Under the pieces are notes generated by a model that was not told where the DNA came from, made no database searches, and worked only from the letters and a program-made list of their open reading frames with translations. Source: Chionis minor (Eukaryota > Chordata > Aves > Charadriiformes > Chionididae). From it: a stretch of 64,000 bases of DNA. Every line of letters starts with the position of its first letter. Position 1 is the first letter of the stretch. The translations under genes and the position numbers were made by a program. Below, one piece after another: positions 46,821-56,745 of this stretch. The stretch lies in NCBI GenBank assembly GCA_013398295.1, contig VZSF01002029.1, positions 925,595 through 989,594 on the forward strand, written 5' to 3'.

Positions 46821-49637
46821 AGCCTAAACAACACTGACCTCATTTCCTAGCTGTTTTATGAAATCAATCATTCTCGCAGGTAGGAATGTGCTGTACTCCC
46901 GCGACCAAATAATCCTGCCATAAGCACCGGCATCTCCCCCTCTTACCGGTTTGCTGCCGGGTGGGAAAACCCCTGCACGCCAGGAGTTTGGGAGCCCCTG
47001 CACACAGATGTACTTGTCAGTACAAATAGGAGTGCCACCCAGTAAGCCAGGCACCAGCTGCTGCTTCGTGGCCAAGAGTTTTGCACAAACAAAATGATTG
47101 TGACTTATGCTCATCGTTTGGGCTCCTGTGCCGGCCAAGTGGGTGGGTGGATGGCTGTGTTCCTCTCCCTGACGGATGGCAGGGCTTCAGCTGCTGGAAT
47201 TTTAAGGACCTCTTTCTGTGCTGGCAACTACAGACGGAGCTCTTGTGAATGACATGTCATCCATCACAAAACCTCCCCAATCACCTTTGTATCAGGATGT
47301 GACGACCAGACAGCTCAATCAAATTTTGCATATGCTATTTTTCCCCTCAATCCTTCCATCTCCTCCTTCCTCATTACTCAAGCATTTATTTAAGAAGATA
47401 TTTGCAGCGGGTGCAAAGGTCAAGTGGAATACCCTAGGGGTTAAAAGCCGATGGCTACTTAACATTGGCTGAGGAGGGAGGTGAGCTGGCTCTATCGGAA
47501 AAGACCCCTGGTGGGTGAGTTGCCACCACCGAGCCCTGTCAGAGGAGGGCAGATCACAAGCTCCAGGGAAAAACCTTCCAAGGACGGGAGAAAAGTCCTG
47601 GAAAATCCAGGCTGCCTGTGCTCACCTGAATGGCAGCATGTGTGTATATATAGCTATAGATGCGTATGTGTCACTACCGCATTTTTTCCGTTGTATACGC
47701 AGCACTCTTTTGGTGCCTGTCCATGACGCTGCATTTTGCAAGCGTCTGGCTATGCTGTACTGTCTTTTGAGGTTAAGAAGTGAAGCAAAATATCTGAGGC
47801 ATGTTGCTGAAACGCTAACCAAACCCAAAAAAATGTCTGGCTCCCAGGTCATTAAAATGTTAGAAATACTCTTATGGCAGGTCTTGGAATCTGCTGTTCT
47901 CCAAAGCTGCTTACTTGTCCCCTTCTGGAGAGCAGAGAAAGAAGTGAAAATTCCGAGTTTCTCCAGGATGGAAGTGCTAAACTGATAGATGGTTTGGATT
48001 ATCACAGCCCGCAGCATCATCGGCTTCATTGTACCTTTGCAAAACTCTCCTCGAGCCACCAAGTCACTAGGCAATAACTTGACATTATCAATTTTTTATC
48101 TCTCTTTCAAACACTCAGTCATCTTATCCCAGGAATCATTGTCATTACTAAGAGTCTTCTGTGATCGAGAATCACAACTGAGGTGACATTTTCTAGCTGG
48201 TCCCTTTTTTCTGACCTTTCAGCTGGAAATGTATAGAGCTTAGGAACTGGCTGCATAAACAGTCATCTTGCACGTATAGAGGCAACAACACAGGAAATTC
48301 TTTTCCAAAGAGAACAACAGAATAATGTTTCACGTTATTGTAGGAACTTCAAAGATACTGTGGGCTTGTTGTTTTTACTTTCTCCTAATTAATAACCATT
48401 TGTTTGATAGTGTTCTATTTTATATAAGCACCGAAGTATTTTTAATGTTCTTCTCTGATGACTGACTGTAGCCACATTAGTGACTTGGAAGACACTTCTT
48501 GCCTCTTCCATCAGCAATGGGAAAAAATTGCATTCCTGGGGTAACATCCTCAGAAGTAACACTCAGCCTTGCTTACGTGGTGGGTAGAAATGACCCACTG
48601 CAGAAGGGAAAGTAGAAACAGGAAAATGTTATGTCAACACCGTAAGTTTCAGTAATGGTCATGTCTAGGACTTTTCTCTACGAGGATGTTTCCATGCAGA
48701 AACTTCAGTGGTGGTCCTGGCTGCTGATGCTGTCTCCACAAAACATTAGACCTTAAGAAAAAAATAGCAATATTTCCTAATGGAAATGGTAAAAGTATGT
48801 CATAAGGATTCAACAAAACCTCAAGTGGTTGATCAGTCCCTCAAAAGTCTCTCCTTTTCCCCCGCCCTGAGTTCCACAGGTAGTACCACCAAATTAAACG
48901 TGTTGTCCGTATGGTTTGCAATGACAAAATGGGCATCAGCTTGTGAATGCAACCTTGCTTTTGACTTTGCTTTCTGCAAAGGACTGCAGGATGTGCAGTC
49001 AGAAAGCGAGTATTTGAGCTCTTTTTTTTTTTTTTTTTTTTTCTTATTTTCCCTTTTGATTATTTGCGCTGGTTTTACAGCTACTGGAAACTGAAACCAG
49101 ATGGATCAACCAGCCCTAAACTACCCCGATGGGATGCTGTAATGGCCACATCAGCAGTCGTGTGGCTCAGTCCTTGCAGCAGGTACGGGCTGACACATCT
49201 TGATTAATCAAGAGTTTGTGGGCTGGCAAGGCTTGCAGCTTTAAGTGATTCGAATAGGGCTGGAAAAGGGGCACAAGTCCCATGGAAATGTGTTTGAGGC
49301 TAGAAGGCAAGTATCACCTTTGCTGGAGCAGTTCAGTCCAGGAGCGGGCACTGCATAAGAGTCCCTTGTACCTCCCCCCCACCCAGGCAGCAGCAGCCCC
49401 AGGGCAGGTCCTTCCTCTAAAATAAAGTGCATTTCTTGGTTTGTACAGAGGGTTGTGTGACAGGTGATATGAAAGTGTTTGGTACGTCCCTTTTTTAGTT
49501 CTTTCTCTTTATTTCTGGGTGTAAGCAGGCCACAGCTGCTGCCCATACCAGCGCTTCGCACTTTTGTGTCTCCACCCAACCGAAAGCCTCAAATCCCTTT
49601 TTATGAATAAAGACTCCAGAGCGGCAGCTTTTCTGTT
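46821..49637. other. Non-coding stretch, no gene seen
   Basis: Overlapping frames of 150-156 codons lie at 47515-48074 on both strands and show no domain. A run of 21 T is at 49022-49042. A perfect 16-base palindrome, TCTTGATTAATCAAGA, is at 49198-49213. No gene is supported. Confidence 0.5.
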
Positions 49638-49754
49638 TCAGAGGTGGAGAAACTGAGTCACGCAGAAGAGGAAACTATTCACCCGCACCTGTGAGTGTTG
49701 TACGGGACTGTCCAATAGAGCCCAGGTCTCTTGACTTCTGGTTATCTGCTCCAG
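49638..49754 (-). mobile_element. MIR/CORE-SINE-like relic
   Basis: The order 'cagaggtggagaaactgag', 'gaggaaac', 'acctgtgagtgttgta', 'gagcccaggtctcttgactt' follows the reverse complement of a MIR-type SINE (gatgaggaaactgaggca ... cacagc ... gaacccaggtctcctgact). The element is therefore on the minus strand. MIR-like SINEs are tRNA-derived and very old in amniotes. The copy is diverged, and the left and right ends are approximate. It has no coding function. Confidence 0.6.
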
Positions 49755-51180
49755 CCACAAGTTCTGAAGGGACATTTTCATTTTTCCATGACCTGTAGGG
49801 ATTGCTGCTTTCAGATGGGACCCAGCTCTGTGTGGTGGTGGAGAAGTGCAGCCGTGGAGGGAGCATCGGTCTGTTATGTAAAACATGATGTGGACACCAA
49901 ACTGTTCCTCTAAAACAGCCGAGTGGGAGTAAAACAGGTGTCCGTGAAGGTGGAGCAGTGAAACGGTGTCCACGCAGGGATGACGGCAGGGCTGGGGGAT
50001 GCTCCGTGGCTAATCGCTGCTTACAATGTCCTGGCACTGAACTCTACCCTGCTTCATGTCCATGATAAAACAGGCAGCCCAACGCTCAGGAAGGCAAGAT
50101 TACCTTAGCTAGACATGAGCTTACAGATGGATCCCTCGGCCATCGAAAAGCTTTCATTTCTGATTGATTTTTCCGTGGGCGAAGCGGGGTTGCTCTCTCA
50201 CATGGCAGTTTTCTTCTGGGGGGCAGCGGTTCCTCAGCCCTCCACCATTAATGCTGTCACTTGCTAATAAAAACATTGATTTGTAGATTTAGGTTGGAAT
50301 ACCTGGGACAGCTGTCACTCTGCCCCAAAGTCATAAATCCTCGTGGTCTTTCTCATCTGCCAGTCCTCTGTGATTAAAGCAAGAGCTCCTTGGAGCGATG
50401 AATCACCGAGACTCATAGGTATTCGCTCCCCGTGTTACCGCTGCAGCCCACTCTGTGTGTTGTCCTTGCCTGACATAAACAATAGATAAGATGTCAAACA
50501 TGCCGAATTGCTCTGGAAGGAAACAGCAATGATCTCCAGAGCTCCAGGTTTCTTATTTCCTTTTAAGCTTGGAAATTAAATGTGGGGGTTCTCTAAAACT
50601 AACACGAACACTGGGACGGTTGGCAGTTCCCTTTATTTGTGCATATAAAACGTGTTTCGGTGCAGCAGGGAGGGAGATGGCATTAATACCTAATATCAAG
50701 CATGCAAATTACCACTGGATTTTGTGTAAGTAATTTAGATCCCCTTGGTTTTTTTCCACGGCGTTCTCTTCTATTTATCAATTTCTTCCCTGTATCTCCC
50801 GGTTTGCCTGCGTCTTCATTCATCATTCATTTACAAAGCCATTTGGAGCATCAGAAACCAATTTCCTTCCTGAACCCGGTCCTGTAACAAAACAAGGCTA
50901 CCCCGCATGTGAGTGATGCTATGAAGATGTGTGCTGTTTTGAACAGAGGAGCGTGTAGCAGGAGGTGGAGTAAGACTAAAAAGAGGCCAAACTCTGTGTT
51001 TCACAGACTAAGTCTTGTTCTCAGCTCAGCATCCCTCCGCAACATAAAAACAGATGCTCTCCACTTTGTTCTCCTGCACAGGTCTGTAAACCGACACGAA
51101 ATGACGCGTCAAGCTAACGGACACTGAAGTTTGACTTGCACTTTTGTTCTGGCCTCCCTCCCGAATCCTTGATTCCTTTC
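49755..51180. other. Non-coding stretch with motif-dense interval
   Basis: No gene recognised. The interval 50130-50560 has a balanced composition and holds overlapping FOX-like ATAAACA (50475-50481), SOX-like AACAATAG (50478-50485) and GATA-like AGATAAGA (50484-50491) words, making it a candidate enhancer. Open frames of about 110-120 codons at 49638-50037 are minus-strand by-products that partly cover the MIR-like relic. Confidence 0.4.
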
Positions 51181-51181
51181 T

Positions 51182-51560
51182 CCAATCAGACAGCTTAATT
51201 AGCCCAAGCCCACCCAACAAGTAGCTGGCTAGCAGCTACCCATCCCGCGCGTGCTGCTCTGCCTCTGAATCACCGCCTTGACTGAGATCCAAGGGCTCTG
51301 CTTTACTCTCCCTCCGGGGTGTGCGTGTACGAGCGTGCGAGCGCACTGCAGGCAACCCGCGTTTCATCCCTATCTGCAGATAGCAGATGTAAATCACCGG
51401 GGCTGTTACACAACCGCCACCTTACGTCTGTACAAATTTGTTGGTCCCTTCGCTCGCGCGAGTGTTTGCTCCGGTGCCTCTGCCCGGCGAATTGCCCGCG
51501 GTGGTAGGACCCGTGTGCCCTGCGGACGGAGGACTGCGTCCTCCCAATACCTCTGGGAGG
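51182..51560 (+). promoter_or_regulatory. CpG island, candidate promoter with CCAAT box
   Basis: From 51241 to 51540 I count about 28 CpG in 300 bases, close to or above the number expected from the base composition, whereas the surrounding DNA is strongly CpG-poor. An NF-Y-type CCAATCAG box lies at 51182-51189, about 60 bases upstream on the plus strand. The word GGGAG|GTAAGG at 51555-51565 would serve as a 5' splice site ending a first exon at 51559. No TATA box is obvious, as is usual for CpG-island promoters. The downstream gene is unknown and no coding start is convincing, so this may drive a long non-coding RNA or an alternative 5' exon. Confidence 0.5.
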
Positions 51561-54500
51561 TAAGGAGATCGTGCGGTTCTTCGTGTCTTCTCAGAGACAG
51601 GACTGGGTGGCGGGTGGCTTGTCTGGGAGGGCATGGGGAACTGCAAAGTAAGTTGGGTTTAGAGTTTTCCCAGGGTCTCCGGGCTCGTGTTGCGTGCCTC
51701 TGACTATCTCGCCGATACCTCTGTCCTCCATAGACCATGCGCGTGTAGGAGGCGAAGGGAAGGGAGTCTGAAATTTGCACAGCTATGGTGGCTTTTACAC
51801 CCTGCACTGCTCCAAGGTTTTTGGGAGAAGCATCTTAACTTCTCAGTACTTGGCTATTACCATGTATTGTCCATGACAGTGGTTAAGAAGGAGCGCTCTT
51901 GCCAATCTAGCCATGAATTATGTGTGGGAAATAATGATTACGTATTAAAACTATTTCTGTCAACTTTAGTATTTTTATGTCACTTTGCTGTTGATAAGAC
52001 TGAGGAAAAATACTGCCCGTGCATTTCAGATCCTCCTCTCACAGTCTCGCTTACTCCTGTAAACCAACAAGAGCCATGCATGGGAAAGGGTCACATCCAT
52101 AGGAGAGCATGGCAGAGACATGAAGTCTTCCTGAATTTTTTCCGCTCTGTCTTATACAAATAATCTTCCCAGCCATGTTCTCACTGTAGCCCCGCTGCTG
52201 GCACCCATCCTCCAGTGTACCTCCAGGTAAAAGGCTTCAGATAGCTCGTTCCAGCTCACAGGGCAGCAGAAGCTGAGGAAAACTGTCTCTTGTCCTGTTG
52301 CTCTCAGTCATTCTCTAAGGTCTAGGTTTGTTATTCTCTAAATCACCATACTTCCATTCTGTTTTATAGCCAGTCTTTTTGTGCATGTAAATGCATACAG
52401 GTGCATGTAAATCTGTGTTATTCATCTATGCATATGTGTATGGAAAGGCTGGGAAGCAGTAGGCCAGTATGATGCCCAACCTTTCACTCTGGGACACAAC
52501 TCTCCTGCTTTATGTAGCCACGGTCCTCAGATCAATAAAAGCCTTTTCGCTTGCCAGAGCTCTTCCGCCACCTCTGCAGATGTCAGCCAACCCTCTCCTC
52601 TGCCCAGCATCCCTGGCCCTGATGGGGATGTGCAGCGGTGAGCGGTGGCCATGTTCTGCCTGCCTGTCCTCCCGCGAGTGGGCTGTAGGACTCTCCAGAG
52701 CATGGTGCGCGACCACCAGCCGCGTCTCCGTAAGGCAAACTTGGAAAGTCTTGTCTGAACCCTGGCCTTGACTGCTTTGGGAGGAGAAGCAGGTTGCAAG
52801 GGCTGAGATCCAAGCGAGAGGCTCTGATTTTAATCTCTTCCTAAGAATTTTGATCCGCACTGTCGGCAACACCTGGAGATGCCTCCTCTTGCCTGCGGTC
52901 CAGATGCACCTGAGATACCTGAGCTCTCATGCCCCAGGTGCTGCTGCACTGAACTGGCATGGCACTTCCCACCTGGGCCTCCTCACTATCATCTCTCCCA
53001 GGCCCCATCGCTGCCCTCTCTGTTGCTGAATCCCAACACACACGTCCTCACCTATTAGCAATTCCTGCCTTCCAGCCAGAAACCCACAGAGCGGGTGCCG
53101 CCTGCATCTAATCCTTCCCGGCTCCATGTGCTGCAATCCTACCCTGTTTCCTCTGGAGAAGCTGCTAGAAAGAGCCTGTGATCCCCCATTGGTTCCTCCA
53201 GCTGGCCCAGGAAGAGCAGGTTTCCTACATCCCTTTGGAAAACACAGCACGACCTCCCCAGGCTTAGCGTGCACCCTGACGTCAGGGCACGATTATTCCA
53301 GGTGCTTCTTGCTTTTGATGGTGCCTACGTAGCTGCAATGGGAACGATAATTTAAGACATCAAATGTCTAAAATGGCACATATAAGGATGGAGAATGCTA
53401 GAGACAGAGGACAGAGTATTTGCTTCATGTGGGTATGAGAACAGACCTCTCCATACTGCTGGATTTCAGAGCCAGGGGGTTATTGAACTCCACTTCCTGG
53501 CTATTTGTATTAGTAAATGTAAATGACAAAGAATAAGCTCTACTAATGAGTTTGCATAACAAAAAGCCTTTATCATAATAAAGAATTAGGTGGGGAAAAA
53601 AAGTTTTTCATTAGCTTCATTTAGTTATCAATATAGACAAGTAATCGTTAGACTGATTTGATGGGGGTTGTTTGTTTTTCTTCTTCACTGTATCTCTAAG
53701 AGGTCCAAGGCACATAAAACAGATCCTGCTCTGGTGCGAGGTGGCTTGGCTCCACAAAGCCATGGAGCTACGTCAATTTAAGCAACTGAGAATCCAGACT
53801 GCGCTTTTCAAATCATATTCAAGGCTTTTTAGGCAGCTTTATGTTGTTAATTATGTCATTTTTCGTTGAATCATTTCATCTTACCATTGTTTTCTCTTCT
53901 GTTGCTCTACTGTCTGAGAACATTCTTTAGGCAAATACCCAAAATACATTTTTTGAGAGAGGCTTAGTGGTACAGGAAGGTGCCACGTTAAGATACAGTG
54001 ATTTATATGCTGCTGATTAAGTTTAAATAATTGAGAAGTACTGGTATTCTATGACTTTCTTCTTGCCTCCTTACTTGCAATTAATCATTTGTTTTTCAGC
54101 CTATGGTTTCTCTTCTGGATTTTACTCCTAGATTTTTTTGCTTCAGAGTACTGCCACATACTTTAGATTTAGTGGAGATTACTCCCGAGCAAGGAATGTC
54201 GAAAGATTTGTGAGAAACACGAGGAAAAGATAAATGTGAGATTATGAGAGACAGCATCTTCACAGCAACTGCATCTTTAAGCCAGCAATCAAAACCCACT
54301 GAAAGGCAGGGAAACCTTAGGCCAAGTTTCATTTCTGTCTCACGTAACTGCACAGACCTCAGAGACGAAATTATATTAATAATGATAGTCATCTTGAGTT
54401 TTCCCGACAAATAATTTGGAATTATCTTTATTGTAGTTATCTGAATCTTCACACCTCCCTTCCCTGGTAGTATCTAGGTTGCCTTCTCCTCATGGAAAAC

Positions 54501-54600
54501 AGGCTGCACAAAAAATGAGTCACCAACAAAAGATCGGAAAATATTGGCGTACATCATCTGCTCTTCAGGCCTGTGCTTTGTCCCAAGTGCTGATTGATTA
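51561..54600. other. Non-coding stretch downstream of the CpG island
   Basis: CpG density falls off after about 51.73 kb. The plus frame at 51687-52163 (158 codons) and frames at 52.5-53.3 kb on both strands follow local GC content and show no domain. A second possible donor (AAAGTAAGT) is at about 51646-51654. No gene is supported. Confidence 0.45.
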
Positions 54601-54624
54601 AAAGCCTGATTAAAGAGAGAAAGC

Positions 54625-54930
54625 TGGCGGCACAGCACGGCATGGGACGGCTGCGGCGGCACGGAGGGCCCCCGGCATCGCGGGGCTCGCAGGTGAGGCT
54701 CACCGCCAGCGCCCGCCCGGGCACGTGTGCTTCCAGCCCCCTGGCATGGCACACCCCAGCACAGCACACCCTGGCACCACGGGGGCTCGGGGGGACGAGC
54801 CGCCCACTCAGCTGCCTACCCAGATCCTGTAGCTCCGAGGCAAGGTAGGGCTCAGAAGGGTACCCGGCCGTGAACGGAGAGCAGGCACCAGGTGAGGAGC
54901 ACGACCACTGGAGGCCTGCAAGCAGCGACG
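54625..54930. promoter_or_regulatory. CpG-rich patch upstream of the CR1 copy
   Basis: About 25 CpG in 300 bases with high GC, in contrast to the DNA on the left. It stops roughly where CR1 homology begins (about 54966). A strong splice-donor word CAG|GTGAGG lies at 54690-54698. The patch may be a small orphan CpG island, or a GC-rich part of the CR1 element or its source locus. I recognise no reverse-transcriptase or ORF1 sequence in it. The 146-codon minus-strand frame (54554-54994) is probably a consequence of GC content. Confidence 0.35.
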
Positions 54931-54965
54931 TCCCCTGCCTCCATGGTTGGGTGCCTCCAGAGCTT

Positions 54966-56050
54966 TTAACTATCCTGATCTCCTGCCGTGTCAAGGTGAC
55001 CCGCTTAGTGCATAAGGAAAAGGCTGTAGATGTTGTCTACCTGGACTTTCGTAAAGTCTTTGACACCATTTCCCACATCATTCTCCTGGAGAAACTGGCT
55101 GCTTGTGGCTCGGACAGGCGTACTCTTCACTGGGTAAGAACCTGGTCAGATGGCCAGGCCCAAGGAGTGGTGGATAGAGTTAAATCCAGTTGGTGGCCAG
55201 TCACAAACGGTGTTCCCCAGGGCTCAGCACTGGAGCTGGTTCTGCTTAATATCTTTATCAACGATCTGGACGAGGGAATCAAGTGCACCCTCAGTAAGTT
55301 TGCAGATGACACCAAGTTAGACTGCAGTGTTGATCTGCTTGACAGTAGGAAGGCTCTACAGAGGGATCTGGACAGGCTGGATCAATAGTCTGAGGCCAAT
55401 GGTATGAGGTTCAACAAGGTCAAGTGCAGGGTCCTGCACTTGGATCACAACAACCCCACGCAGCACTACAGGCTTGGGGAAGAGTGGCTGGAAAGCTGCC
55501 TGGTGGGCAAGGGCTCTGGGCGTATTTATAGACAGCCGAGTGCCCAAGAAGGCCAGTAGCATCCTGGCATCTATCAGGAACAGTGTGGCCAGCAGGACCA
55601 GGAAAGTGATTGTCCCCCTGTACTCGGCACTGGTGAGGCCCCACCTCAAACACTGTTCAATTTTGGGCCCTTCACTACAAGAAAGACATTGAGGTGCTGG
55701 AGCGTGTCCAGAGAAGGGCGATGAAGCTGGTGAAGGGCCTAGGGAACAAGTCTTATAAGGAGCAGCTGAGGGAACTGGGGTTGTTTAGTCTGGAGAAAAG
55801 GAGGCTGAGGGGAGACCTTATCGCTCTCCACAGCTACTGGAAAGGAGGTTGTAGCGAGGTGGGGATTGATGTCTTCTCCCCAGTAACAAGCCTTGAACAA
55901 GAGGAAACAGCCTCAAGTAGCACCAGAGGAGGTTTAGCTTGGATATTAGGAAAAATTTATTCACTGAAAGGGTTATCAAGCATTGGAACAGGCTGCCCAG
56001 GGAAGTGGTTGAATCACCATCCCTGGAGGTATTTAAAATATGTTTAGAGG
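54966..56050 (+). pseudogene. Broken CR1 ORF2 (reverse transcriptase fragment)
   Basis: In the frame open to 55388 there is YLDF (motif A, catalytic aspartate codon near 55044), VPQGS (near 55212) and FADDT (motif C, near 55299). These are the palm-domain signatures of a non-LTR reverse transcriptase, with the F-A-D-D variant normal for CR1. The frame meets a stop at 55386-55388. The protein match continues in the same frame to about 55505, shifts frame (55474-55692 frame: IRNSVASR and [10 protein letters not shown]), then shifts again (55694-56047 frame: [30 protein letters not shown]). A block is also missing near 55530-55545. With a stop, at least two frameshifts and a deletion, no active enzyme can be made. 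Confidence 0.9.
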
Positions 56051-56155
56051 TGGCACTTAGGGACACGGTCTAGCAGTCGACTTAGCAGTGCTAGGTTTAC
56101 AGTTGCAGTCAATGATCTTAAGGATCTTTTCCAATCTAAGTGATCCTATGATTTC
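54966..56155 (+). mobile_element. CR1 LINE, 5'-truncated copy with RT remnant and 3' end
   Basis: The largest repeat in the window. Its left part encodes a piece of CR1 ORF2 reverse transcriptase, the middle encodes the C-terminal part of ORF2, and the right part is the 3' untranslated region. That region has the blocks 'caagcattggaacaggctgc', 'ccatccctggaggtattt', 'ggtggcacttagggaca' and a degenerate tail, 'gtgatcctatgattt'. The element was truncated at its 5' end on insertion or later rearranged, so the endonuclease and the early RT region are missing. The tail is less regular than in the copy at 17588, which suggests an old insertion. Confidence 0.93.
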
Positions 56156-56625
56156 ACAGCTCTTCCAAATTCACTACCCCAGGGTGCAGGCCATGGAGTA
56201 AATGCACAATCAACATGTTGGGGACCCACAGGTGAATATTAACCTTTAGGGTAGATGGTGCAAGTCTGAGAAGGTTTAAGAGCTGGAAAATCTGATCACT
56301 GTTCTCTCTCCGTTTGCCCAACTCCTGCTTTTTCTTCTGATTTATGTACTAGTTGAACAACTAAAGTCATTTTACCCCCAAATTAATAATTGCTCCTCAC
56401 CAGTGTTTTGCCATTAGGCGATATGAACAAGTGCATATCCTTGATATTATGATACAAATATTTTTATGTGGATCTTTTCCCAGTGTCAAAGTAATATACC
56501 CAGTGGGCACAGGAGAAGACTCATTATATACTTCTTAGAAAAAAGTGTTGGGACTGCCAAATCTTGACCGGTATTATTATTGTGGGCAAAGAGCTTAGGG
56601 ACCGAGCTGCAATATCAGAGTCATT
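56156..56625. other. Non-coding stretch, no feature seen
   Basis: Unique sequence between the CR1 3' end and the MIR-like relic. No frame, repeat or promoter signal is recognised. Confidence 0.5.
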
Positions 56626-56745
56626 TACTGGCAGTTTAAACGCTCTCTGCCTCAGTTTTTCTTTTTGTAAAATAGACACAAAAATGTCCCTCAAAGCCGT
56701 AAAGATTAATTCAGGTTTCTGAAGTATTTGAGCTCTTTGCCTGAA
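56626..56745 (+). mobile_element. MIR-like relic, plus strand
   Basis: The words 'ctctgcctcagttttt', 'tttgtaaaatagacac', 'aaagattaattcagg' and 'agtatttgagctc' follow the order of the MIR/CORE-SINE 3' half (ctgtgcctcagtttccc, ctgtaaaatgggga, aggattaattag, aagcgctttgagatc). The copy is diverged and its boundaries are approximate. A related old L2-type tail is an alternative. Confidence 0.55.

Noticed and set aside
51687..52163. 158-codon plus-strand frame just downstream of the CpG island
   Set aside because: No domain and no recognisable signal peptide. It begins in the fading CpG-rich part and ends in AT-rich DNA, and the AUG context is poor.
54554..54994. 146-codon minus-strand frame over the CpG-rich patch
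   Set aside because: Stop codons are scarce in this GC-rich stretch, and the peptide is rich in arginine, proline and alanine without any motif.
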